Assembly: GCA_021396245.1 (NCBI GenBank)
Contig: WNYE01000025.1
Span: 248,001 to 312,000 of the forward strand
DNA: 64,000 nucleotides
From: Sporothrix humicola
Lineage: Eukaryota > Ascomycota > Sordariomycetes > Ophiostomatales > Ophiostomataceae
Reading direction: 5' to 3'
Below, one piece after another: positions 50,401-60,769 of this stretch. Each line of letters opens with the position of its first letter. Within the stretch, counting starts at the first letter, position 1. Both the position numbers and the translations under genes were made by a program. The notes below the pieces were generated by a model, which worked only from the letters and a program-made list of their open reading frames with translations, had not been told where the DNA came from and made no database searches.

Positions 50401-51730
50401 GCTTGGATGACAGCGGCCGGCCTTTAAAGCGTGCCTGAAATGGACCTGTTCAGGGGCCGTCTTTTGAAAGAAAGGATACTCAGAGGAATAAAGTTGTGGA
50501 TTCGGATTTGGATTGTGACTGTGGATGGCGTCCAAGACCCCGGCCCGGCTGGCTAGGCGCACTCGTGGGGTGGCGGAGCAGACGAAAGTTTGCCTTTCCC
50601 TTGAAATTTTGGCTGCGAAACTGCGTTCCGTGCAGTTTTTTGCAGGAGCATTGCTGCACTTTTGTCGTAGCGAACGGGGATTGATTGGCTGGAGATGACT
50701 GTCGTTGACTGGATTGGCCGCTGTCAAAGGAGGTTGAGCAGGAGGCTTTGCCCGATGGCGGGAGCAGGATTCAGCAGGACCTGCGAGAGGAAGGAGAAGG
50801 GCGAGAAAGAGGAACAGAGAAGGAGCGACGAAGAGAAAAAGAAGGAACGATGCAATAAAAGAGTACACCATAGACGAGGAGGAAAGAGCATCCCATTTCT
50901 CGGGATGTGCAAGGAACAAGACTAGAAATCGCCTAAACGACAGGGACAGGACGCTAACAGCTCGAAAGTGACCAAAAGCGGGAAAGAACAGGTCCCCTCC
51001 GTCACACTTTTGGTCATCATTAGCGGAGAATAACTGGAGGGGGTACTTTCTGGCGCAATTGTGCCTGTAATCCCTTCTCCCTTGTAATGCTGCTCGTCTT
51101 GTCTTCTGTCAGAGGCGCTTGTGCCAGGCCACACCATCGCCCCCAAACCCAACAAGGAAACAGGGGAAGGCAAGGCAAGGCCAAGCCAAACCGTGAAAAA
51201 AAGCGTGCGAAAGCAGCACAATGGGAAACCAACCCACCCAAAACTGACCCAAAAAAGACACCCAAAAAGAAACCCAATTATATTTATATCACGACACACG
51301 GCCACCCAACAACAGACCACTGTCCTTTTGTCGCCTTTTGTCCCCCAGCACAATCATCTTGTTCACAGTCGCATACGACGGACATTTACGAAATACAGAG
51401 AACGACTCTACTCATACAAATACCTACGCGCCCACCCGAATGTCGGCCACCGCTCCTCTCTCTTCGACCTTGACATCAATCCCATCGAGACCATCCCTCT
51501 CTTCAACGCCAGACGCATCGATAGTGACACACGTCGCCTACATACAGTGACTCTATGCAATACAGTGACACACCGGCATACCCACGAACAGTCATATAAC
51601 GCGGCAGCTTTGCGCCGACGTCCGCGCCATCCACGTCTCCTCTTCTCTTCGCCTCGACGCGACTCGCCCATTGGGCTCCCATCGCCCTACCCAACCCTCA
51701 CATAACACTCACACATACACAACCGCGATC
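47428..51730. other. 4.3-kb divergent spacer, arb1 / inositol kinase
   Basis: The largest stretch without a recognisable gene. Open frames up to about 230 codons occur (47521-48072 reverse, 48150-48629 reverse, 49554-50135 reverse, 50224-50919 reverse) but translate into biased, Ser/Leu/Phe-rich or unlikely sequences with no known domains. A perfect 14-bp palindrome, CCGCATGCATGCGG, lies at 48243-48256. TACTCCGTAC lies at 49681-49690. A rapidly evolving gene or a non-coding transcript cannot be excluded. Confidence 0.4.
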
Positions 51731-53322
51731 ATGGCGCCAGGAACAAAAGAGATGCCAAAACTAGCAGACCTGCTAGACTATGACCAAGCTGTAGCAGGAC
51801 AGTAAGTGATATGCACGATCCCCTCCTCCAAAAATGTAATACTGAATGCTGACCCCTCCCTCTTAGTGCCGGCTGCCAGACCGACAAGACCGGCTTCTTC
51901 TTTATCAAGCCATGCGTCAAGGAAGAAATCGCATTCTATGCCGCGGCAAGCAAAGAGAATTCAGGCCACGAGGATCTGCTGACTATCCTGCCCACGTACT
52001 ATGGCGTACTGGAGCTCCACAAGACAACAAAGGACGTGGAAAAGGCCATTGCCGCTACAGGCGGTGTCGTGTCGGAGGACGTGAAGCAGGCCCTCGCAGC
52101 CATGGCCGTGGAAGAACATGCACACAAGAGACAGAAGACGGAGACAACAGAAACGTCATTACCAGTTGTCGTTGCACCTCCGGCCGCGCCAAAGACAACA
52201 AATACAAACGGTGATGCGACTTCGTCCAGCAACGCCAGTACCAGTACCGACGCGGATGTCCCGGTAAAATGGGTACCCAAGGGCAGCAACCCCATTGATA
52301 GCGACATTGCCGCCGTCCTCGACAACGCCACCTACGGCTACAAGAAGCCCAACATTCTCGACGTCAAACTCGGCCGCCAGCTCTGGGGCGACCGGGCGCC
52401 GCTCGAAAAGCGCCAGCGCATGGACGAGGTCAGCAAGAAGACGACGCACAACAAGTACGGCTTCCGGATCTCGGGGATGCGCGTCTACCAAGGGCCGGAA
52501 CCGACCGAGCATAGCGACAGCAACGGCTACCGCACGTACGACAAGGACTACGGCCGCAAGGACATCAACGACGACAACGTGATCGAGGCGTTCCGTACGT
52601 TCCTGTTCAACGAGTCCGCCGGCGTCGACAAGCCGCACGGGCGCGCCGTTGCCGAGGCCTTCAAGGCCGAGCTCGAGCACGTGCGCGATGTCCTGGAGAG
52701 CGAGCACACGCGCATGTACTCGTCATCGCTGCTGTTTGTGTACGAGGGCGACGGGCCGACTCTCAAACAAGCCATTGCCGAAGGCAACGCGCGCGCAGAA
52801 GAGGAAGAGCTCGAGGGTCTGTCGCCGTCAAAGTCGCGCTCCCCCACACCCATCCGCGTTGTCGAGGACGAGGCGGCCTGTGAGGAGCCAGAGGCTACCA
52901 CTACTTTTCTGAGTGTTGACGCCGCCACCGACCCAGAAGAGCGTGCCCGCTCCCGCCGCGAGGCCCTAGGCAACGGCAAGGCCGCCGACCGCTCGTCGAG
53001 TAGGACCGACAGCGGCATCGCCATGGAATTCGACGATGAGCTGGAGCTGGGGAAGGAGACTCTGCATGAGAAGCACCACTTGACGCAAGCCGACTTCTCG
53101 TTTGGCGAGGGTGTCGACGTTGATGTCGATGTTGACGTCGACACCAAGAGCGAGTCTGACAGTGACTCGGACTCGGAGTTTCTCAAAGAAAAGCCTGTCT
53201 TCGGGCTCCGGATGATCGACTTTGCACACGCCAAGTTTGTCGACCCCAAAGAGGGCCCCGACGAGAACAACCTGGCTGGTGTGCGGAGTCTGATTGGAAT
53301 TTTTGAAGAGCTGGTCAAATAA
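51731..53322 (+). CDS. ARG82: Inositol polyphosphate multikinase (Arg82/Ipk2 family)
   Basis: Two exons, 51731-51801 and 51867-53322, with a 65-nt intron, encode 508 residues. Ipk2/Arg82 phosphorylates IP3 to IP4 and IP5 in the nucleus and also acts with transcription factors in yeast. The inositol-binding motif PxxxDxKxG is PNILDVKLG (about 185-193). SSLLFVYEGD lies at about 309 and the metal-binding IDFAHA at about 474, followed by DENNLAGVRSLIGIFEEL. A linker of about 60 residues (VEEHAHKRQKTETTE...) precedes the first motif, and about 150 residues, including an Asp-Val repeat (VDVDVDVDVD), separate the last two. Kcs1-type IP6 kinases are much longer, so the multikinase assignment is preferred. 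Confidence 0.88.
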
Positions 53323-54012
53323 AGAAAAGATGCTGGCATCTGACTAGTCTCTTGTGGTGTTTGGTTCCATTTTGTTCTCTGTTTCGTTGACTATTTCCTA
53401 AAAGCGGGTGTTTGCACGGTCTGGCGTTTGTTTTATGTTTTGCGTCCTCTTCTCATCATACACGTTCGCTTGATTCCCCCATCACGTCGCATATCACTGT
53501 TTGTCACCAAGGGAGTTTTTACGTCTTTGCCATTTCGTCATTGTCTTCCACAGGGGTCGAGCTTTAGAAAAAACCATGGGCACTGCTCGCCGGGGCATCA
53601 TTCGTTTACATTTGCATTTACACTCTGATGTCATTTCCATTTTCGATGCTTTTCACTTTCACGTTTTCCGGGCTCATGGTATTGGTCATGTAGACGCATT
53701 TTATTTTCTATTTCTCTCATCAAAGGTTCTGCATGCAGTACGGTGTATGGTGCATTGCAAAAGTAAAATAAAACACGAATTCATAAAGTTTTTCCAAGAC
53801 ACTCTAGAATATGCTTGCCTCATCGTGTCCCTTCTTGTCGCTCGCTATGGCGAAGTGCCCGGCGAGGCTCCGGCCAGGGCTTGTTGTGTGCCAGCCATGA
53901 CGTTCAGACTGGAATTGCTCTTGTCGAATTGTCATTGTTTTTGTTGCTTTTGTGGGATTTTGTTTTCGAATCACACTGCGTGATTTCAGGCATCGTGAGC
54001 CTCCTTGTTCGT

Positions 54013-54228
54013 CCTGTGCTCTCGGCGAGCCGACAGGCCTACTCTGTGTAGGTCTTTTGCCTACTCAGCATTTATCGTATGCCTATTGTAGGTCTTTTTC
54101 GTAGCCTGTGCTCTTTTCGAGAGCCTACAGGGCCTACTCTGCGTAAGTCTTTTTCGTAACCTGTGCTCTTTTCGAGAGCCTACAGGGCCTACTCAGCACT
54201 TTATCGTATGCCTATTGTAGGTCTTTTA
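54013..54228 (+). repeat. Short interspersed/tandem repeats with hairpin units
   Basis: CCTGTGCTCT-type units start at 54013, 54105 and 54160. Units two and three share an identical 27-nt inverted repeat (54105-54131 and 54160-54186) with arms CCTGT/ACAGG and CTCT/AGAG, 55 bp apart. Unit one keeps CCTGT/ACAGG but has a different inner part. A second repeat, GCCTACTCAGCA...TATTGTAGGTCTTTT (about 40 bp), occurs at 54059-54098 and again at about 54187-54228 with one base indel. Confidence 0.75.
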
Positions 54229-54618
54229 CGATTCTCCGGGCATTCGGCCCTCTAAAGAAAAGGATCACTGGTAAAGTTGACACGACATGGCCCTCAAGGA
54301 GCGCACTTCGTGCAAAATACCAAGATGATGAGAAAAAAAAGAAGAGAAGAGAAGAGAAAAGAAAGGAAAGAGGAGGGGAAGAGGTGAAGTGTCGGTGAAG
54401 CTTTATGCTTAGGACTAGCGCCATGTGTGGTGGTGGATCCATCACTAATAAAACTCACATGGCTGAGAAACAAAATTGTATCAGCTGCCAGCTGTTGCCA
54501 ACCGACACTCACTTGCATGTTGATCTCTTATTTATGACTTATAGAGCCGTATTGAAGTTTGAATTTGATGGGGGGTGTGTATTAAATTCGAAGAATTTAT
54601 TTCTTAAGATTAACTCGA

Positions 54619-54706
54619 ATTTTTTTTTTTGTCCCCCTTTTTTCCTGCCTTTTTTTTTCCTTTTTTTTTCTTTTTTTTTATTTTTTTTATTTTTTTTATT
54701 TTTTTT

Positions 54707-54738
<32 letters not shown>

Positions 54739-54839
54739 CTTTTTTTTTCTTTTTTTTCCTTTTTTTTTCTTTTTTTTTCTTTTTTTTTCTTTTTTTTTCT
54801 TTTTTTTTCTTTTTTTTTCTTTTTTTTTTTCTTTTTTTT

Positions 54840-54870
<31 letters not shown>

Positions 54871-54928
54871 CTTTTTTTTCTTTTTTTTTCTTTTCTTTTC
54901 TTTCTTTTCTTTCTTTCTTTTTTTTTTC
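54619..54928 (+). repeat. Polypyrimidine tract with 10-bp T9C periodicity
   Basis: About 300 bp of almost pure T with single C (sometimes A) spacers. From 54721 to 54820 the spacer falls close to every tenth base. The reverse strand is correspondingly (A9G)n. Confidence 0.9.
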
Positions 54929-55090
54929 CAGGAATTCAATATCACAATGGTTTGACCTCGTTTTTTCAACATTTATACGGGTCAAAATATAACTAACCCG
55001 TTTGAAAAAGACAATACAAAATTTTTGTGTCTAATAAAACATCATTTTTTGGGGGGAAATAAATAAAGCAGACGAAATGCATGGTTCCTT

Positions 55091-56414
55091 TTAAACTTTC
55101 TTGTCCAGCATATTCTGCGCATGCTGCTGGCTTACACTGACAAAATCAGCCGCGTTGGCATAGACACTGAACTCATCACCGAATTTGGTCGCATCCATGG
55201 AAAGGTTGGCCGGACCAAATTGCCAGACCTGGTCGGCGGCAATGGTGGTGTTGAGGACGACCTTTTGCCAGGGCGCAAGAACTACGGAATGATCCTCTCT
55301 CTGTGGTGATCCGTACTCTTCTAGGACAATAGGTTTCCCGGCACGCCGGCCAGCATCAGCGTGCTGCTCGATCCACTGGTTGCCCCAGCTGTACGCATAG
55401 CCCCAGGTGCTGGGATAGAGGTGGAATGTGCCATAGTCGAGTGTCGTGATATTCAGGTTGCCCCAGAAATCGACGCCGCCATGTGTTTCGTAGGCAAGGG
55501 ACGACGCACCGCTGGCCTCACGGTAGCCGGCATCAGGACCAAACCAACCCTCGTCGCCGAGCGAGACCATGTGGTGGGGGTCGAGGTCGGGACTCTTGAT
55601 GTAGGCCGAAATGTTGGCGGCCCAGTTGTAGATGACGGCCGGGTCGCAGCCCTCGCAGCGGGGCTCGTTGCAGAGCTGCCACGAGAAAATGGCGGGCGAG
55701 GAGCGGTAGCGCTGGACGATGACCTTGATGTAGTCGCGGTAGACTTTCTGGGCGCGGTCGTTGGCGTAGAAATTAAAGGCTTTCGTTGTGTCACGTCCGG
55801 CGCCGTAGGCCGTGTCGTACGATGCGAACCCGCCCAGGTCGGCCCAGTTGTTGACAAACGGCAGGACAAGCTTGAGTCCGAGTCGCTCGGCGGTCGACAC
55901 GACGTAGTCAAGCCGCGGCAGGCCGTTTTCGGGCGAGTAATTGATGAGTGCCTCGGCGTCGTCGCCGGTTGCGTTGGGCGCGGGATGTTGCTGGAACCAG
56001 ACCCTCAGAGGATCGGGCGTGTCGGCTGTCGGACGCAAGCCGGCATTGATGTCGCCAAAGCCCCAGACCCGCACGATTTTGTATTTTGTCTAAAGGTCAG
56101 CGGCGAACAAAACGGAAAATAGTAGACTGTGTACGCACATCCGCAATCTGTTGCATGGCCTTGTCAACATCTTCGTTCTTGGTGAGATGGCCGAGCCACC
56201 AGGCATTTGTGCCGGCAAAGTAGCCGACGGTGCTGTTAATGTCAAACAGCTGGCCGGCCGGTTTGGCAAAGGGCTCTTTGGAGACGCCAAACGGGTAGGT
56301 TGGCGGGACCTGAGGGTCGGTGGCCTTGCGATAGAGGCCGAGATCCGTTGCATTGCCGTCGGCGGCGACAGAAGAGACGAGGCCAACAAGGCCGGCAATT
56401 AGATAAGATCTCAT
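55091..56414 (-). CDS. GH5 endo-beta-1,4-mannanase, secreted
   Basis: Two exons on the reverse strand, 56414-56139 and 56089-55091, with a 49-nt intron (GTGCGT...CTGACCTTTAG), encode 424 residues. It is a secreted mannan endo-1,4-beta-mannosidase of glycoside hydrolase family 5 (subfamily 7 type). Signal peptide MRSYLIAGLVGLVSSVAA. The first domain block is FDINSTVGYFAGTNAWWLGHL, then VRVWGFGDIN. The acid/base glutamate is in CNEPRCEGCDP (E234) and the nucleophile in VLEEYGSP (about E350). TFHLYPSTWGY gives the conserved His and Tyr between them. There is no carbohydrate-binding module. The frame joins cleanly at the intron. Confidence 0.93.
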
Positions 56415-57020
56415 GATGCCTGGCGTGTGTGAAGACGGACCGGTATGAAAACAGGCCAGAAATACTTCTGTGGTCTGAAATAACGTCGAAGTTGAGGCAC
56501 ATAATTTTATTTACATAGATCCGCACCCATTTGAGCCAAGACGCAATATTGACATTGATTCCCGGCAAAAGGAGGACGGCAGACGAACGGGCTTGGCTCT
56601 CCCGCACACAATCCATTCCCGCTCTAGACCTCATATATTCAGTATAAGGAAGGGTAAACACGTGTAAATTGGTTCCTGAGTGTAATGGAAGTTGCTTTTA
56701 TTGTCCCGTAAAAATGCTTGAATTGATTCTAAAAAACGCTTTTGTAAAAATATGTACTATCCTCGATGTTCGGGGTATCGTTAACTGTCATCTTTTTTTC
56801 TGTAGACGACGAATCTGTCAATGTGCACTGTTGCACTTTTAATTTATGAGTGCCTCATGTTGGTCTATCCAACAATTCCCAGGCTTCTCAGTAGACAGAT
56901 GATTGTGCATGATATCGTAATGATACCAAGACCGTGCCGTTCCATACGACTTCCGTCGCCGCGGCTCGGCTTTGAAAAGGTGGAGGATGAGAATAGCAAG
57001 TAAAACTACTCCCCTCTCCT
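56415..57020. other. Spacer between the mannanase gene and SOF1
   Basis: Promoter of the mannanase gene (left) and 3' flank of SOF1 (right). No gene is recognised. Confidence 0.5.
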
Positions 57021-58337
57021 TCAATCCACATTGGCGATGACAACCTTGTCGCGGGCGGCCGTGCGCTTGTCGTCCTTTTTGGAGCTGTGCTTGCGGCGGT
57101 TCTCGTCCTTGCGCTTGATGGACCGCAGCATCTCCTGGTTGATCTGGTCGGCCTTTTTGACGACCTTGGGCAGGTGGCGGTGCCGCAGAATGCGGCGGAC
57201 CTCGGGCATGTGCTGGTAGCGCTCTTTCAAAGTGTTGTCGTACTCGAGCTTCTGGCGCTCGGCGGTGGACTTGATGCCCTGGCGGGAGGCGGCTTGCGAC
57301 CGCCAGAGACGGACGTTGCCCTCGTCCGAGCCTGACAAGACATAGTTACCGTCGGGGGTAAAGTTGACGGCGTGGACGCGCGCCATGCGTTTTGTGTGGT
57401 AGACGTCGCGGGACTGGCCGCTGCGGACGTCAAAGAGGCGGATGGTGCGGTCCCAGGAGCCGCTGACCAACTCGGTGCCGGTGGGGTTAAAGTCGAGTGA
57501 CAGAACGGCACCGGTGTGGCCTTTCTGGATGTTGCGGGCACGGCCCATTTGGCGCATGTCAAAGTGGTAAATATTATAATCTTCGCTGCCGACAGCAAAG
57601 TTGAAAGCTTCCTGGGGGTTCCAGGCCAGGTCGTTGCAGGCAAAGTTGAGGACGGTCTTGTGGATGGGGGAGGAGGTGCGCAAATCGTAAAAGACGAGAC
57701 TGCGGTCGCTGCCGCAGGAGCCCAACAGAGACGTCTCGACCTGGTTGAGGCGGACGTTTGTGATTGTGTCGACCGAGTGCGGCCAAGCCAGGGTTTCGGA
57801 GACTGTGGGCGTCGGGCGGCCGAGATCGTAGACGAAAATGCGGGATGAGCCCGAAACGACGGCGGTAGGAGATGTGCGGTGGCTCGTGATGGAGGTAAAG
57901 GCGCAGTCGCCGAGGCCTGACGTGACTTCGCCCGACACGGCGTCCATGACGGTAATGTTGCGGTCGGTGCCGCACGACACAAGGTACCGCCCCTGCTGGG
58001 TCTTGATCCACGAAATGCCCTTGACCATGCCCTCGTGCGCCTTTGCCTTTTGGGTCTCCTCGCGCGTCGGCAGGTCCCAGACCTTGATGATGCCGTCGGC
58101 ACTGGCCGACGCCAGCCGGTCTGTGGTCTCAAGATCCTTGGCCAGACAGTACACGCCGTCCTGGTGGCCGACGCCGAGCTGGGCAACAAACGGCGCTGCA
58201 AACATGCGCTCCATCTTGGCGGCCTGCAGCGCACGCGTGTACTCGCGGGCCCGCTCAAAGGGATGCAGCGCCGGGTCGTGGTTGCGTTGCTTGTGCTGCG
58301 ACGACGCCGCGGATCGATTTAAAACTTTGACCTTCAT
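57021..58337 (-). CDS. SOF1: SOF1/DCAF13, WD40 protein of the SSU processome
   Basis: A 438-residue protein without introns. Sof1 is a U3 snoRNP-associated nucleolar factor for 18S rRNA maturation. The N-terminus (MKVKVLNRSAASSQHKQRNHDPALHPFERAREYTRALQ) is the family signature. Seven WD40 repeats follow, e.g. ASASADGIIKVWDLP, SCGTDRNITVMDA, GSCGSDRSLVFYDLR, SGSWDRTIRLFDVR and SGSDEGNVRLWRS. The C-terminal Sof1-like domain contains RYQHMPEVRRILRHRHLPK and a Lys/Arg-rich tail. Length and layout match yeast Sof1 (489) and human DCAF13 (445). Confidence 0.96.
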   Translation of the reverse strand: MKVKVLNRSAASSQHKQRNHDPALHPFERAREYTRALQAAKMERMFAAPFVAQLGVGHQDGVYCLAKDLETTDRLASASADGIIKVWDLPTREETQKAKAHEGMVKGISWIKTQQGRYLVSCGTDRNITVMDAVSGEVTSGLGDCAFTSITSHRTSPTAVVSGSSRIFVYDLGRPTPTVSETLAWPHSVDTITNVRLNQVETSLLGSCGSDRSLVFYDLRTSSPIHKTVLNFACNDLAWNPQEAFNFAVGSEDYNIYHFDMRQMGRARNIQKGHTGAVLSLDFNPTGTELVSGSWDRTIRLFDVRSGQSRDVYHTKRMARVHAVNFTPDGNYVLSGSDEGNVRLWRSQAASRQGIKSTAERQKLEYDNTLKERYQHMPEVRRILRHRHLPKVVKKADQINQEMLRSIKRKDENRRKHSSKKDDKRTAARDKVVIANVD

Positions 58338-60769
58338 GGTGGATGTTTGGGGTGTGTCGAGATGGTTGATGATGTGAATATCGTGGTCGGTGCAGGTGAA
58401 GCTTGGTGTCGATGTCTGCCAGTCAAAAAAATATTTAGTTAAGACGGCAGAAATCGTAAAAGGCCCACTTTATGGTTAGCCAAGGGTCCACAGCTCTCAC
58501 CGCCAAAGTTGTGACACAGCACGTGATTATACTGGTACGGCATTACATAATCCGAGGCTCATGGAGTCTCTGGCGGCTCAACTGGGTCGATCCCACTAGG
58601 TGTCCCGCTTGGCCCTTCCTTTTTCGCCACTATGCGTCAAGACCCAGAACTGCGACGCAAGCATTGCGCAGGCTCGAGCAAGCTGGCGGGCAGGCAAGTG
58701 CAATGCGCCGCAAGAGTTGCATGTGAATTTGGTGGTTCTGTCACTGGTTTGCGCTGGGCCTGAACTACTGAACTCGTCTCTCGACCGTCGCACATCGGAG
58801 AGTACCGACAATTTTCCTAGACTTTGCGCTGGTCTCGGTCGACTTTTTCCCTTTCTGCAGCATCTCGACTCCGTTCAGGATCCATCCGGCCCCGTTCGAG
58901 GGTACCATTCCAGTCCTGATCCAGTCTCTTTCGAGTCTCGTCAATTCTCGCTTGATGTCTTTCTCGTCTTTCTTCCTCGGCAAATACGCTTAACCATCCT
59001 TCATTTTCTTTTTCTCGTTCCTCGTCGAGTCAGTCTAGAACCATTGCGCAGAACAGCCGTCTTGGCATCACTCTTATTTATGACAACAGTTCATGAGACG
59101 AGCAATGAGATCAAAAGAAGACGACGAGAGACGACGAGAACTACGAGAAGATGACCGACAACGGACGTTGACAGAAGGCGAGACGTTCCATTTTCTGGAC
59201 TTTATGTTCCGTTTCTCCATCTCGAGATCTAGAAAAGATGAAAAAGATCCAGAAAAAGAGGAATAGACCCGCCCGCCTTATCCTGAGAAGGAGACTTGTC
59301 CGTGAGGCGAAAGAAGGAAAGAGAACAAAAAAGGGGAGAAAAACACTCATACGTTGCACACAGCAAGTCAAAATAAACTTATCCGTATCAGCCTCTGATA
59401 CGCTGATTAGGTTTAAAAAAGGCAAATAAAAATGGGATGAAGGCCCGGCGTGCAAGTGCGCCCAAAGGCACGCGACAAGTACTCCACCAAATACCGTCAA
59501 ACACCGTCAAACGACAAGTACCGTTTTGCCTTTCTTGCAGCGTCGTCTTGTACATTTTCGCCTTTCTCACCACCCATCCCCTCAAAGTTGAGTTTGTTGT
59601 ACTTGGATACACTCTGTTTCTGTCGATCTTCCCCGCTGATCGTGACGCCATGGATACAACCAATCCCAGGGATTCAGCTCCTACTGAGAAACGGGTCCCC
59701 CTGTCGACGTCGCCCACGCCGTTTTTTGGCTTGGTCTTATCTTGGTTTTTGTTACGTCGTTCTTTTTTTGCTGTTACTCGATCGTTGTATTTGCTATTGA
59801 CCACCACTTTCCACCATTTCTTTTCGAATTTCTCGCCGTCAGTCGCGGCAACAAGGACCCCCAAATGCACCAAATGCACCCAAAAGCTTTCAAAAGAACC
59901 CCCCAAGACAACCTAGCAAACAGCCAAGACTGTCACCGATGCACATAACGCAAAGCAACCGGAGATTTTATCTTTGCTTCCTTTTATCGTTCAATTGTCA
60001 TTGGTGATTGATGCAAATGCAAATGACAAGTACCATGTACTGGGAAGGTAGTCTCGAGAAATGATGATTTTCTTGTCCTTTCTTGACATATTTGCGGGGA
60101 AGGCGACAGGAGGAAGACCGAAGGAAGAAGAAAATACGACAAAAACTGACCTGCTCCCATGTCTTGGCCGGTGTCGATGCGACGATAGTGGCTCGAAGAG
60201 GACATAATTGGCCGAGATGGAGACAACGGAGAGAGGGATAGTAGAGACATTTGCCAGACCTTTGCTGTAGAAAGACGGGCAAAGATGGACAAAGATGGGG
60301 GTCTTGATAGTTCGTCTGGTTCCTGATAGTCGATGGTCTCGGGCCTATCTTTTAGATTGTCTCGGTATTGTGCCTGTCCCGACTTGGGAAGATCTTTCTT
60401 TTTATTTTGTGTGACATATTAGACTGGAGACTCTGCTGTCCCGATGGGCGACTGTTGATACTTTCCCGAAGTCTTAGCTGTTCCTCTTTTTCTTTTCTTC
60501 TCTTCCTTTTCTTTCTAATCTTTACATCATTGGACCCATTAAAGACTGGTTTGCCCTTCTTTTCTTTTTCTTTTCCGTTTCTAGTCTCAGTTGTTGATCT
60601 TTTGTCCCTGATCAACACATTCCATTGGAAATTGGCATTGGACGATATTGCATCACAGTACATCACATCACCACTGTACACATAACAACTTACACAACAC
60701 CCAGTTGAACACAACCACCACCACCAATTGACAAATTGAATACTTTTCCCGCACCCATCTCCACCCACC
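58338..60769. other. 2.4-kb divergent spacer, SOF1 / NCS1 permease
   Basis: Promoters of both genes, with CT-rich leader DNA near 60480-60600. Several open frames of 100-200 codons exist on both strands but none has a recognisable domain or good codon bias. No RNA gene is seen. Confidence 0.45.

Larger units (their letters stand above)
53323..55090. other. Spacer with two repeat arrays between convergent genes
   Basis: No gene is recognised. It contains the hairpin-bearing repeat cluster (54013-54228) and a long T-rich tract (54619-54928), both listed separately. Very long poly-Phe and poly-Lys frames across the tract are by-products of its composition. Confidence 0.5.

Noticed and set aside
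54405..54992. Open frames coding poly-Phe (forward) and poly-Lys (reverse)
   Set aside because: They are translations of the T/A tract, with no start context or family; composition explains them.
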